Positions 1 through 10,159 of a stretch of DNA of 64,000 nucleotides are shown in pieces. The first letter of the stretch is position 1. Every line of letters begins with the position of its first letter. This DNA is from Hormiphora californensis (lineage: Eukaryota > Ctenophora > Tentaculata > Cydippida > Pleurobrachiidae). The translations under genes were made by a program, and so were the position numbers. Location of the stretch: assembly GCA_020137815.1 (NCBI GenBank), contig CM035357.1:1757020-1821019 (forward strand), written 5' to 3'. The notes beneath the pieces were generated by a model. It was given only the letters and a program-made list of their open reading frames with translations, was not told where the DNA came from and did no database searches.

Positions 1-180
1 GTTCCCGATTATCCTTCGAACGGGGATGGAAATGTACGTGGATATTGGTTCGTGTCGGCAGTTAGGACAGGAGGTACAGTTAAGGATACATGCACTACAG
101 TAGAGTTGGTGGCAGCAGTTGGTAGCCACTGCATCACAGCAGACATCCAGACAAATTGTACAGTTGAATTCATCTGACAT
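1..180 (-). CDS. RING/TRAF-zinc-finger protein, N-terminal part (runs off left edge)
   Basis: An open frame begins with ATG at 180 and runs off the left edge. The visible 60 residues form a C3HC4 RING finger that starts MSDEFNCTICLD and ends CPNCRHEP, followed by the linker IPVRRIIGN that precedes the first TRAF zinc finger in all paralogs of this array. RING fingers of this type recruit E2 ubiquitin-conjugating enzymes, so a ubiquitin ligase role is inferred. A pyrimidine-rich stretch ending in AG lies 12-23 nt before the ATG, as in the neighbours. The rest of the gene, including any zinc-finger array or membrane anchor, is outside the window. Confidence 0.85.
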   Translation of the reverse strand, partial: MSDEFNCTICLDVCCDAVATNCCHQLYCSACILNCTSCPNCRHEPISTYISIPVRRIIGN

Positions 181-282
181 AAGGCAATCGTTCTGGGAGA
201 GAGCTAGAAAGGGGAAAGGGGTTGGTATTAGCGGAATCAAATATTAGAGGGGGCATAAATATATTATTCTAAAAGTTTAAAA

Positions 283-1245
283 TCAATCAAGAAGTAAAGT
301 AATCCAAACATAAGACAGCCAACCAAACGTAAAAGTTAACAAAATATTAAAAAGAAGAAACCGCTCTGAACACTCCACATCTTGATGTTGTATTAGAGAA
401 GAGCTATGAAAAGCAAACAAGCAATAAGAACAATCGACTAATCGTTCGGGACAAGAGTTCTCCTGATGGTCCTCTAATGTGTCCCAGATCACATCACCAT
501 TACAAAGATCACATTTCAATAATCTCATTTCACAAAGTGTGATACTATGGTGCAAGAAGGTATCAAACGTCACTGAACATGAACATGCTGTACATTCAAC
601 CATTCTTTGTGGACAACTCTCTATTTCGTGGTCCTGAAGATCGTCCCATGATAAATCAATCTTACACAACCCACAGCTAACTACTCTTTTGATGCACTTT
701 CTACTCTTATGATGATTTAAACTGTCGTAAGATACCAAAATACAACAGTCTGGACAACTGATAAGTCGTTTAGGACAATAAAATTCTTTGTGTATATGTT
801 GTGTGTCCCAGACAACTGGTTGTTGACACATACTACAATTTACTACTCGCTTCTCGCAGTAAGCGTTAGTATGTTCAGTTAAATTGGCTCTTGAGACTTC
901 AAAGCCACAAAGTTCACACTCAGTAAGCAAATTTCCTATTATTCTCCGGACGGGTAAAGAAACGTGATACCAAACAGCAGGAACCGACCGAACCAAGTAA
1001 ACAACCAATCAGAACTCGTTATTTAGGTCACGTGACTGGTTATCAGCCAATCAGGGACCAGTATTTCCTGATTCGGTCGGTTCCTGCCAAACAGGGCAGA
1101 AGCGGCAGCTAGGACAGGAATCGCACTGAACAATACACTTTTCGCAGTATAGTTGGTGGCAGCAGGTGGTAGCGACTGCATCCTTGCAGATATCCAAACA
1201 GATTATACAGTTGAATTCATCAATGATAGGACATTGGTGAACCAT
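283..1245 (-). pseudogene. RING/TRAF-zinc-finger gene interrupted by a 109-bp MITE
   Basis: The RING half (about 1087-1245, IIDEFNCIICLDICKD to CDSCPSCRF) and the TRAF zinc-finger half (283-969, from VSLPVRRIIGN) are separated by a 109-bp hAT-like MITE at 978-1086 with its 8-bp target duplication. Removing the MITE and one duplication restores the frame and the family spacing between CxxC and PVRRIIGN, so the gene was intact before insertion. The usual ATG-Ser-Asp-Glu start is changed to Ile-Ile-Asp-Glu; an in-frame ATG at 1245 could replace it. The zinc-finger half has about six CxxC-x11-H-x4-C units and ends in a hydrophobic segment (FNILLTFTFGWLSYVWITLL), a predicted tail anchor. It would encode a full protein only if the MITE were spliced out. 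Confidence 0.8.
978..1086. mobile_element. 109-bp palindromic hAT-like MITE (copy 1)
   Basis: The ends are inverted (CAGGAACCGACCGAA / TTCGGTCGGTTCCTG) and flanked by an exact 8-bp duplication CCAAACAG (970-977 and 1087-1094). Eight-base target duplications and CAG-type ends are typical of hAT transposons. The element is nearly fully palindromic, has no coding capacity, and carries GTCACGTGAC near its centre. It sits inside a RING gene. Confidence 0.93.
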
Positions 1246-1257
1246 TGGGCTACAAAC

Positions 1258-1366
1258 CAGGAACCGACCGAACCAAGTAAACAACCAATCAGAACTCGTT
1301 ATCTAGGTCACGTGACTGGTTATCAGCCAATCAGGGACCAGTATTTCCTGGTTCGGTCGGTTCATG
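1258..1366. mobile_element. 109-bp palindromic hAT-like MITE (copy 2)
   Basis: This is the same family as 978-1086, also exactly 109 bp, with target duplication CTACAAAC (1250-1257 and 1367-1374). It sits just upstream of the start region of the interrupted RING gene, so two copies landed within 300 bp of each other. One end has a mutation (TTCATG instead of TTCCTG). Confidence 0.93.
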
Positions 1367-1559
1367 CTACAAACTATAACAGGGGGAAGTGGGGTTATTG
1401 GAATGTATTGGGTTGGGAGGGGGTTTTCAGTTGAGTCAAGGAAAACAAACACGACAGACGTAGAAGTCGTTTAAATAATTGTTAAAATTCATAAATGGTA
1501 AATACTGGTTTATTAAAAACATAAATAAATAGGTTTCAATAGGTTAAAAGTGGAGCATT

Positions 1560-3592
1560 TTATTTTATATACATCAAAAAAATCCACACAGAACTGAAGA
1601 TAAAAATAAACTCAAGAGCTAATAAAACCCCAAAAAAATTCTCACATTTCTTTTGATGGACAGTAAGATCTCTAACATACAAGGCCCGTGAACAAATGAC
1701 ACAAACAGCTTTTCGAAGCTGACAGATTTCTTCGAGATGATCAGTAAGGGAGAAGGCGGGAAATTTTAGCTGGCACTCATTTGGGCACCGATTATTCTTC
1801 CCAGACAAAGTACTTCCTTGTGCTCAGACATCCTCTCAGCCACGATGTTCCCATAACATTCCTCGCAGTAAACCAATCGTTTAGGGCAGTGACTCTGTTG
1901 GTGTTCCTTTCTTTTCTCAAATGTGATTTCGACCTCGCAGTCTCTGCATTGTATGAGTTGTTTTGGACAACTGACACTGTGAAACGGCAAGGAATCCGCG
2001 GTCATATCACACTTGCACAGGTCACATTTCACAATCCGCTTCTTACATACCGTTTCCTGGTGAACAGGTAGTGCGTCGTAGTTTTGTAGAGCGGAGCAAG
2101 CAACGCACTTTACGATTCTCTTTGGGCAGCCTTCTAACATGTGCTTCAGTAGTGCGGTCCAACGAACAGTAGTTGTACAATCTGGACAATCCACTAGACG
2201 CTCAGAGCAGTAACTTTCGATGTGGGACGGCAAGGTATCGGCTGCTAGATCACAGTTGCAGTGGTCACATTTCACCTTTCTCTTCTCGCATTCCTCTTTC
2301 CTGTGGTGTTCCATGGTTTCCCGAACCACGGGTCTCATACAACCAAGACACTCGGTGCTCTTTTTCGGACACACATCCTCGTGCTTGGACAGGTAACACC
2401 AAGGAAATTCGGCTGGACAGAGATCACATTTCACCAGCCTTTTCTCACAAATGTTTGTCTTGTGTTCACCGAGAGTGTCAAAGGCCACCAGATCCGGGCA
2501 ATCAGTACATTTTATCAGTCGCTTCGGACAAGCTTCCAGTTTGTGTTCAAGTAGGGATATCCATGGGACAGAAGACGAACAGGAGAGACACTCAACCAAC
2601 CTTCTGGAACAAGAAATTGCAATGTGGGATGGTAAGGCACCGGCTGTTAAATAACGTTTGCAGAGATCACATTTCACTTTCCTCTTCTCACATTCCTCTT
2701 TCTGGTGATGTTCCATGGTGTCATGTACCACTTGTTCCTCGCAGTTAGGACACTGTACATTCCTTTTCGGGCACAGATCATCCTGATGTTTTGACATTTT
2801 ATCCCAGGTGACTTTTTCAGGGCACAGGTGACATTTGACCACCCTCTTCTTGCAAAGAAATATCCTGTGATAGGTGAGAGCATCACAAGTTACCGGTGAG
2901 GTACACTCACTGCATGGTACTGGCCTCTTTATACACGTCTCCTTCTTATGGATCTGTAGAGCACTGTAGAGAACTTTCTTCTTGCAAAGATCACATTTCA
3001 CAGGCCTCTTCTCACATGTCAACTCCTTATGACTCGTGAGAGAATCAAAGGGGACCAAACACGAGCAAGCAGTACACTTGAACAGCCGTTTTACACACCT
3101 CTCGTTTTTGTGCTGCGGTAGAGTATGTAATGGTACGAACCCATTACACTGATCACACCTAACATCCCTCTTACTGCACTGCCTGGATTGGTGGTAATCC
3201 AGCTTATCCCGTGTCATTGAGGTCGAACAATCAGGACATCTGACCCGCCTCTTGGGACACCTCGTCGTTTTGTGCCCTTGTAATGTCTCCCAGACGACTC
3301 CAGAGCGACACTGGTTACACTTCACCATACGCCTTTCACAGAAAGCTTCCATATGCTTGGCTATATCCGATCTTGTAGTTGCTTTGCCGCAGAGCTCACA
3401 ATTAACAGGCATGTTGCCAACCATTCGCCGAACTGGAACGGATATGTAGGTTGAAATAGGACGGTGACGGCAGTAAGGACAGGAGGTACAGCGATAAACA
3501 CATTCATCACAGAAGAGTTGGTGGCAGCAGTTGGTAGCGACTGCATCAAAGCAGACATCCAAACAGATTGTACAGTTGAAATAATCAGACAT
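1560..3592 (-). CDS. RING + ~20 TRAF-type zinc fingers + C-terminal membrane anchor (one frameshift)
   Basis: The ATG at 3592 opens the conserved RING (MSDYFNCTICLDVCFDAV...CPYCRHRP), then VPVRRMVGN and about twenty zinc-finger units of roughly 26 residues with the pattern CxxC-x11-H-x4-C-x2-R. The frame breaks near 1798-1802 in a GGG run. The next frame continues exactly as expected with CPNEC, a last finger, and a hydrophobic tail (FFGVLLALEFIFIFSSVWIFLMYIK) down to 1560. A single lost base, real or from sequencing, explains this. The tail predicts a type IV membrane protein with the RING in the cytosol; a membrane-tethered ubiquitin ligase or signalling adaptor is inferred. The longer reading from 3655 is less likely because all paralogs start at MSD. 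Confidence 0.82.
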
Positions 3593-3632
3593 CAACAAGA
3601 CGCATTTACTAGAGAGAAGGATTGTTAGTTTT
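3593..3632 (-). promoter_or_regulatory. 3' splice-site-like motif just upstream of start codon
   Basis: Reading towards the gene: a CTAAC branch-point-like motif, a short CT-rich tract, CTCTCTAG, then 16 nt to the ATG. Within those 16 nt is an upstream ATG exactly 13 nt before the main ATG, out of frame. The same arrangement precedes the genes starting at 5071, 8221/8234 and 12127. It is either the end of a 5'-UTR intron or a trans-splice acceptor. Confidence 0.65.
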
Positions 3633-3655
3633 ATTTTGGAATGGTCCGAATGCAT

Positions 3656-4143
3656 TGCTAGGAGATAGGCGATATATATTTACTAGGTAGGGTAAGTGGT
3701 TGTAGCAGGGTATAGCAAACGGGGGACAGTTGAAGTGATGGGGCGGGGTGGTTGAGGAGGAGGGCCGGGCGGTTGATGGGATGGGGCGGTTGGGGAGGAG
3801 GGCGGGTAGGCTGAAGGGATGGGGGTCGTGACTAGTAGACGAAAGAAGAAGACAGAAGTCATAATTATGATTATATTTTGATAAATTGTTAAACCTAGTA
3901 CATATAAATTGTATACGAATACATAGTCATTTCTTTTAGTAAGTTAATAAGATTTAGATACTGAAGAAACTATTAATATAACACGGACTGTAGATTTACC
4001 GGGAGATAAACATAATAAAAATATAGTGATTATTTAGTGATAGGTCATTAATGATTAATGATTGATAAGTTAATAATAAGAAATCAATAATAATAATAAA
4101 TAGAAAGTTCATGGAAACCCCACATCAACCATCAAATTAAAAG
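3656..4143. other. Intergenic spacer, G-rich then AT-rich
   Basis: No gene is seen. 3718-3830 holds an imperfect GGGCGG/GGAGGAGGG-rich repeat on the plus strand; the remainder is AT-rich. Confidence 0.6.
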
Positions 4144-5071
4144 TTAGTATTTCCGGGCAGCAGAGCTAGTTCTCTTCGGACAAGAACTATTCAAATGATT
4201 CTCGAAGTTGCAGTATCGGACTTTAACAAGGCATAACCTACATCTCACAATGCGCCTCAGACAACGTCTCTTGAAGTGGTTCTCCAAATTCAGGGCATTA
4301 AATTCCTTCCCAGCAGTCCTTACATTTAACTTGTCGTTCTGGACACCGTTGCTCATGATATTGGATAGAACCAGCTTGGGAATATAGCTCACAGTATCCG
4401 CAATCGATTAGTCTCCCTTGACAGAACAGCAGGTGTGATTCAACAGTCTTAGCCGGCAAATTTTCCTCACAGTATTTGCACTGAACTTGCCTTTTCGGAC
4501 AGGAGTTTCTCGTGTGATAGTCCAACTGGCAGTAGCGGATTTTTTCCTTGCACAGGTCACAGTCGACAAGACGCATTGGACAGCTGCTGTTTATGTGACT
4601 TGAAAGTTTATCAATGTTCAAATTTCCCTTGCAGTGACTGCAGGTCACTGTCCGATGAGGACACACATTTAGATTGTGCTCCTCTATATCCCTGGGAGAA
4701 ACCTTTTTCTTGCATTTTTGGCATTCCACAAACTCTCCGTGACATATGTGAGTATCCAGGGTTTTCCAGGCCATCGAATTGATGACACAGATCACATTTT
4801 ACTTAGTCTCTCTTCACAGAAGTCTTCCTTGTGCGTGGCTAGATCGGATCTTGGGGTATTTTTGCCGCAGAGTTCACAATTCACGGGAAGGCTTCCGATA
4901 ATTCGCCTTACTGGAACGGATATGTAGGCTGAGACAGGACGGTGACGACAGTTAGGACAGGAGGCTACAGCGAGATACACATTCATCACAATATAGTTGG
5001 TGGCAGCAGTATGTTGCGACTGCATCCGAGCAGATATCCAGACAGATTGTACAGTCGAAATGATCCGACAT
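4144..5071 (-). pseudogene. RING/TRAF-zinc-finger gene with at least four frameshifts
   Basis: The ATG at 5071 begins a canonical RING (MSDHFDCTICLDICSDAV). The frame is broken near 4967, 4806, 4787 and 4309, and each break is explained by one extra base relative to the paralogs. Between breaks the protein is well preserved: PVRRIIGSLPVNCELCG, then about nine TRAF-type zinc fingers, ending SCPKRTSSAARKY without a membrane anchor. The upstream splice-acceptor-like motif is intact. It is either a recent pseudogene or a functional gene with insertion errors in the assembly. Confidence 0.75.
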
Positions 5072-5666
5072 TGACGAAAAGCATTTACTAAGGAAACGGA
5101 AAGAGAGTTAGTTCAATTTTGAAATGGTCTGAAATTGATCAATGATGGGAGTCGGGAGGTAAGTGAGATTACTAGAGAGGGATAAGGTGATGTAGCAGGG
5201 CACAGCTAACCGGGGGATGGTTGGTGCGTGTGAGGGGGGGGGGGGCTAGTAAACAATTAAACAGAAGTCATAACTTGTTAAAATAAATTAATAATTTAGA
5301 AGATATTAAATTAATAACACGGGAAAAAACCATACATATGTTACCCGTTTAAAAAAGTTAAATTTGGTGATTCTATTGTCCAGCAACTGCTGATCTGTAA
5401 AACAAAATAACAACTTGTAGCTATTCCATGCATATGGTACCTAATGCTAAATTGGTGCCAATCCCCACGTGACCAAGGATAAATTACGGTCGAACACATT
5501 CTTCGGGAGAAAAAAAGTTATTTTATAACAAGAGACATTGTTTGATTTAATAAAATTTGCCGGAATTTGTTGAATGTTCATCACAGTAGCACCATCCTAC
5601 CAGACTCGCAAGGTGAATTAATTGGTATCAAAAGCAAAGTCTTTCCGCGCAGTAGGTCACGATTCT
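5072..5666. other. Intergenic spacer
   Basis: No gene is seen. The first 60 bases hold the upstream acceptor motif and out-of-frame ATG of the gene starting at 5071. There is a G run near 5237-5248. The rest is AT-rich. Confidence 0.55.
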
Positions 5667-6774
5667 TCAAATGGCAGTAGGGGACAAGTACATAATCCCA
5701 TGACGCACTGGACAACGGCCTACAGAGTGGTTCTCCAGAAGGAGAGCCTTTACCTTTTCACCGCAATCCCTACATTGAACCAGTCTCTCTAGACATTGCT
5801 GCTCGTGAGATCGAATCGAACTAGCTTGGTACCATTTTCCACAGCTATTGCATCGAACAGGTCTGTCACCTGGTCCCCCCTGGCAGTATTTCTTGTGTGA
5901 TTCAACAGTTTTAGCTGGTAGCGCCACCTTACAATGAAGACACGAAACTTTTCTTTCCGGACAGGAATTCCTCATGTGACTATCCAAATGGGAGTAACGG
6001 ATTTTTTCGGAGCATAGCTCGCAGTTCAAAGATCGCATGGGGCAGTGGTTGTTCATGTGAGTTGAATCAGCTGGATACGATATCCCACAGTCTTTACACC
6101 TAACTGGCCTCTTTAGACAGAACTCTGCGTGTGAGCTAACAGTCTTAGCGGGCATTTGTTCCTCACAGTACTGGCACTGGACCTGTCTCTCTGAACAGGA
6201 ATCCTTCGTGTGGTAGTCCAGCTGACAGAAGCGAACTTGTTCTGAGCATAGTGCACAGTTGAATAGCCGCTTTGGACAATATATGGTGTGGCTCGAAAGA
6301 TTGGCAAAACTCATGGTCTCCTTGCATTGACTGCAGCTCACTATTCGTTGAGGACAATTGCGGTTATGCTCCTCTTTATCCCAGGGGAGTATCTTAATTT
6401 TGCATTTTCGGCATTCCACAAACCGTTCGGGACAGGAGCTAACCTTGTGAGAGTCTATGGTTTTCAGGGCCATTTTGTTGAGACACAGATCACATCTTAC
6501 AAGTCTCTCTTCACAGAAGTCTTCCTTGTGTCGTTGCTATATCAGATCTTGTAGGTTGCTTTACCGCACAAGTTCACAATTAACAGGCCATGTTGCCGAT
6601 CATTCGCCTAACTGGAACCGATATGTAGGTTGAAACTAGGACTGGTGACGGCAGTTAGGACAGGAGGTACAGCGAGATACACATCCTTCGCAGTAGATTT
6701 GGTGGCAGCAGTTGGTAGCGACTGCATCAGAGCAGATATCCAGGACAGATCGTACAGTTGAAATTATCCGACAT
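5667..6774 (-). pseudogene. RING/TRAF-zinc-finger gene; RING exon riddled with single-base insertions
   Basis: The zinc-finger part is one clean frame (5667-6473, 268 residues from MALKTIDSHKVSSCPERF) with about ten CxxC/H/C units and no membrane anchor (it ends GIMYLSPTAI). Upstream to the ATG at 6774 the RING and first finger are recognisable only by changing frame repeatedly. Against the paralogs there are extra bases near 6734, 6645, 6637, 6587, 6572 and 6552, with few substitutions. This insertion-only pattern over about 200 bp contrasts with the intact 3' part and resembles uncorrected long-read error as much as decay. Confidence 0.72.
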
Positions 6775-6861
6775 TGCACCGGTGGAAGGTGAGACTACAG
6801 AGGAAAGAGGGAGTGTTATGGACGGCAATATCGGGGAGGGGGGTATGGGGGGGGGGGTGAG

Positions 6862-6930
6862 TTGGTTACGAAGTCACCCATTTACTCTAACAGGGGCGTC
6901 TTGCACGTGGAGGGGTAATTTCATTACCAA
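6862..6930. mobile_element. Short MITE with TTGGTTACGAAGTCACCC-type ends
   Basis: Starts TTGGTTACGAAGTCACCC and ends GGGGTAATTTCATTACCAA, a degenerate inverted repeat. The same family recurs at 21740-22210 (tandem), 30813-30860, 35114-35170, 54331-54392, 58506-58562, 62293-62320 and 63545-63566. Confidence 0.6.
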
Positions 6931-7139
6931 GGGGGTGAGAGACAGTAACTCGGAAGGAAAACAAAGAAATTAAACAATTTTAATAAAGTAAAATAAAGTA
7001 TACAGTTTGAATATTGAATTAAGTTAGGTATAATAAACAATTTGAATAAAATATAAAAGTATTGATTATATCAGTAATTCAGTTTACAGTTTACCGTTAC
7101 ACTGCAAAGTGCAAAATCATGGACCCTTGTAAGCCTCTA
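6931..7139. other. AT-rich spacer
   Basis: No gene is seen. AT-rich sequence separates the 5667-6774 and 7140-8234 paralogs. Confidence 0.5.
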
Positions 7140-8234
7140 TTACACACGCTTTATATAACAGCACACAATTAAAGTCACAAACAGCAACAAAATTATCACC
7201 ATCTTAAAAAATGCTCTACAATCATTTTTATGACTACGATAGTCCTTGGCAAATATTAGGCGTGAACACATGACACACACAATTTTCCTCAATTGACATT
7301 TAGATTGAAGGTGGTTTGGTAGACGGAAGGCTGGCATCGTTGCTTGACAGTTAGGACAGTTTACAGGACGAAGATCACAAAGCAGCTCGTGATCACCGAC
7401 TGGTTTCTCCATTTTCTTACAATATCGGCAATTGTCCTTTCGTCGGGGGCACACCTTATTGTTATGGTGTACCAATTCGTCCCTTGGCACAAAATCCCCA
7501 CATAAATAGCAGAGCACGGGAGGTTTTGGGCAATATTGTCGGCGGTGGCTCTTTAGTTTATCACGCACTATATATTGGAAGCAATCAACACATCTTACCG
7601 ACCGTTTAGGGCATCTTTTAGTTTCGTGGGAATGGATGTAGTCGGCTTTGACCTCTGCATAACAAAACTTACATTTAACCAATCTTTTTCGACATCGTTG
7701 TTGGTGAAATGGAATCTCAAAAGCTTGGTAAGATGACCCACAGTACCTGCACCTGACTGGTTTAATTTGGCATGCCCCCTCGTGTGACCGAACCGAATTA
7801 ACCTGAAGCTCCAATCCACAGTGCTTACATTTGGGCAGTCTTTCCGGACACGAATACTCGTGCGTTTTAATAGTCCCGACTGTGACAAGTTCATTGCAAA
7901 AGTCACATTCAACCGGTCTTTTTTGGCAGGATTCCATGTGGGATTGAAGATTCTTTCTTGGCATTTGTCCCACACAAAAGATACAGTCTACTAGTATCTC
8001 TGGACAGTAGACGTCAGCATGATTCTTCAGATCTTCCAAACTTGGAGCTTTGAATTCGGAGCCACAAAAACTGCATGTGACTATTTTATCTGGACAGTTC
8101 TGTTCGTGAGATTGAATTGCACCAGCTTGATAGTGATTTCCACAGTGTCTGCAACCTACAGCTGGCCTCCTCCGAACCTCGTGTGATCCAGACAGATTAG
8201 AAGGTTGAAATAGTTCGACATCGACAGGATGCAT
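7140..8234 (-). CDS. RING-less TRAF-zinc-finger protein with C-terminal membrane anchor
   Basis: A 364-residue frame holds about thirteen TRAF-type zinc fingers (CRHCGNHYQAGAIQSHEQNC onward) and ends in a hydrophobic tail followed by basic residues (MVIILLLFVTLIVCCYIKRV), a predicted tail anchor. There is no RING. At the family's usual start position (8221) the sequence still reads MSNYFNLLICLD, a RING stump with its first cysteine gone, which then hits a stop after 21 codons. The upstream ATG at 8234, out of frame in the paralogs, is in frame with the fingers here because of the deletion. Translation from 8234 is therefore the likely start. Without a RING it could act as a regulator or decoy of the full-length paralogs; that is inference. 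Confidence 0.8.
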   Translation of the reverse strand: MHPVDVELFQPSNLSGSHEVRRRPAVGCRHCGNHYQAGAIQSHEQNCPDKIVTCSFCGSEFKAPSLEDLKNHADVYCPEILVDCIFCVGQMPRKNLQSHMESCQKRPVECDFCNELVTVGTIKTHEYSCPERLPKCKHCGLELQVNSVRSHEGACQIKPVRCRYCGSSYQAFEIPFHQQRCRKRLVKCKFCYAEVKADYIHSHETKRCPKRSVRCVDCFQYIVRDKLKSHRRQYCPKPPVLCYLCGDFVPRDELVHHNNKVCPRRKDNCRYCKKMEKPVGDHELLCDLRPVNCPNCQATMPAFRLPNHLQSKCQLRKIVCVMCSRLIFAKDYRSHKNDCRAFFKMVIILLLFVTLIVCCYIKRV

Positions 8235-8544
8235 TTGCTAAGGAGAGAGTTGTATTGTTAGTTTCAATCTGATCAAACACTAGGGGGAAGTGGAAATGGT
8301 TTGAGAAGAATAAAGCAATGTTTCAAAAGGGAATTAATTACGACACATTCAGTTTTTGACAATTCATACGCATTTTAGGGGTATGTGTAATCCCGGATAA
8401 CCTGAATGGCTTGGATAGCCCAGATAAGTAGCTATTATTTTCAGGATAGCTATTCCTGTTTATTACTCCTAGATTATACGGGCTATCCGAACTATCAGGA
8501 TTATCTAATATGAAACATACGCGGATAAAGACTTTTTTATTAAA

Positions 8545-8766
8545 TATCTGTCTGGTTTCATTATTCACACCAATGGTGTTGGCGGGTGTGACATGACATC
8601 GAAGACGCTCATTTTGAAAGTTTGAAAATTTCATCAACTACAACGTAAAACTATTTATTGAGCATTATTGATAATGGCCGTACAGCCGAAACGTCTAAAT
8701 GAGCGTCGTCGATGTCATGTCACACCCGCCAACACCATTGGTGTGAATAATGAAACCAGACAGATA
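8545..8766. repeat. Inverted repeat, ~68-bp arms
   Basis: 8545-8614 and 8698-8766 are inverted copies (ATCTGTCTGGTTTCATTATT ... ), with an 83-bp loop. It looks like a small foldback element between two array genes. The frames across it on both strands are by-products of the palindrome. Confidence 0.75.
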
Positions 8767-8824
8767 CACTACCCCACCAGCCTCCACCATCTCATCCAAA
8801 CTTTTTTGTTTGTTCATAAAAGAA

Positions 8825-9787
8825 TTAATCTTCTTCACTTGAAGAACATGGCATGGGTTTAGGCAGCTCAGGCGGCTCAGGGGCACAATTATTTGTCTCC
8901 CAGTGATTTTTCAAATCATTACAAGTAACTGACTGACCACAGTGACAACAATCAACAGTCTTATCAGGGCATTGCAACTCATGATTAGCATGAAGTTCTT
9001 GATACACCTCTCGCTTACAGTGCTGACACGTAACTAGCCTTTTAGGACAATCATTTAGCATGTGGAGATATCTATCTTTTACTTTGATTCTACATTTACA
9101 CACGTAACAATTAGTAAGTCTATGATCGCATTTATTATTTTGATGAGCACGCCGTTTTGTTTTTTGAGTATACCCCTTAGGACACCAATCGCAGTAGTAA
9201 TATTTAAAACATTCATGTAACAAATGGAATTGATAGTTTACACTCAACACACTCCCTCCACACTTTGAACAATTTGTTCTAAGTTTAGGACAATCACTAT
9301 CTTTGTGAGCCTTAAGAACATTGAAGCGTAATTCAATCTGACACAAATCACAGTTAACTAATCTTTTTTCACAAAATTTTTCTTGATGATCTTTAAAAAA
9401 ACACCTAATTAAAGACTGCTGGCAGTTAGGGCAACTTATCGACCTTTTTGGGCAAAAATCAACTTTATGTAGGTCAAGTTCGTCCCAAGTAACTTCCAAC
9501 GAACAAAGATCACATTTAACGGGTCGCTTTTCACAAAACTTTTTGGTGTGACATGTCAAATCAGTTCTGGGAACGGTCAGACTACAGAGCGAACATGAAA
9601 CTTTCAGGTTTTTTATAATTCTCCTAATCGGAGCAGATGTGTAGGTTGTAACACGTTTATATCGACAGTTTGGGCATCTGGAATAGTTAAGGATACATCC
9701 TTCACAGTAGAGTTGGTGGCAGCAGTTGGTAGCGACTGCATCCCTGCAGACATCCAGACAAATAGTACAGTTAAACTCATCCGACAT
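8825..9787 (-). CDS. RING + TRAF-zinc-finger protein, soluble form
   Basis: An uninterrupted 320-residue frame from ATG 9787. Residues 7-41 are a C3HC4 RING (CTICLD...CCHQLYCEGC...CPNC), followed by the PIRRIIKN linker and about nine TRAF-type zinc fingers; one is non-canonical (YYCDWCPKGYTQKTKRRAH). The C-terminus is acidic (PCSSSEED) with no membrane segment, so this paralog should be cytosolic or nuclear. TATCTAG, a 3' splice-site-like motif, lies 4 nt before the ATG. It is most similar in plan to the gene at 12445-13387, which shares the finger KGYTQKTKRRAHQNN / KGCRKRKHRQAHEND. A ubiquitin-ligase function is inferred from the RING. Confidence 0.88.
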   Translation of the reverse strand: MSDEFNCTICLDVCRDAVATNCCHQLYCEGCILNYSRCPNCRYKRVTTYTSAPIRRIIKNLKVSCSLCSLTVPRTDLTCHTKKFCEKRPVKCDLCSLEVTWDELDLHKVDFCPKRSISCPNCQQSLIRCFFKDHQEKFCEKRLVNCDLCQIELRFNVLKAHKDSDCPKLRTNCSKCGGSVLSVNYQFHLLHECFKYYYCDWCPKGYTQKTKRRAHQNNKCDHRLTNCYVCKCRIKVKDRYLHMLNDCPKRLVTCQHCKREVYQELHANHELQCPDKTVDCCHCGQSVTCNDLKNHWETNNCAPEPPELPKPMPCSSSEED

Positions 9788-10159
9788 TGTACTAGATAAG
9801 ATGGGAAAATGTTATGGACAGGACTGACAGATAGACGTTATAACTACAGACAAGTTCAACAAAAACAAAGAAATCGAAGAAATTGAATAATGTACACTGA
9901 GTTTATAATATAATTAGACTGTCTTATTACCATCCACTTTTTCAACTACTCACCCCAAACTCGTGCATGTGTGATATTGTGGCGTGCACCACACGTTAAC
10001 TTTTTATGTTCTAACCCTGTTTTACATTTACAGGGCGCGTGAAACAGAGTCTAGCTAGGCAAACGTTACCATGCGATAAGTACATAAAACAATTCTGCGC
10101 AAGAAAAATAAGGAGGGGTGAACAGTTGAAAAAAGGGCTCATCAATACAATCAATAATT
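9788..10159. other. Spacer containing nested MITEs
   Basis: No gene is seen. The stretch is mostly the 9938-10135 MITE, which itself carries a second MITE insertion at about 10007-10068. Confidence 0.6.
9938..10135. mobile_element. MITE with TTTTTCAACT...AGTTGAAAAAA ends, carrying a nested insertion
   Basis: The ends pair with each other, and the interior (CCACACGTTAAC) matches the related element at 41588-41712. Compared with that copy, this one has about 60 extra bases (10007-10068) that start TATGTTCTAACCCT and end CTAGCTAGGCAA. Those are the ends of another MITE family also seen at 34911-35052 and 40948-41010. This gives the order of insertion. Confidence 0.65.
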
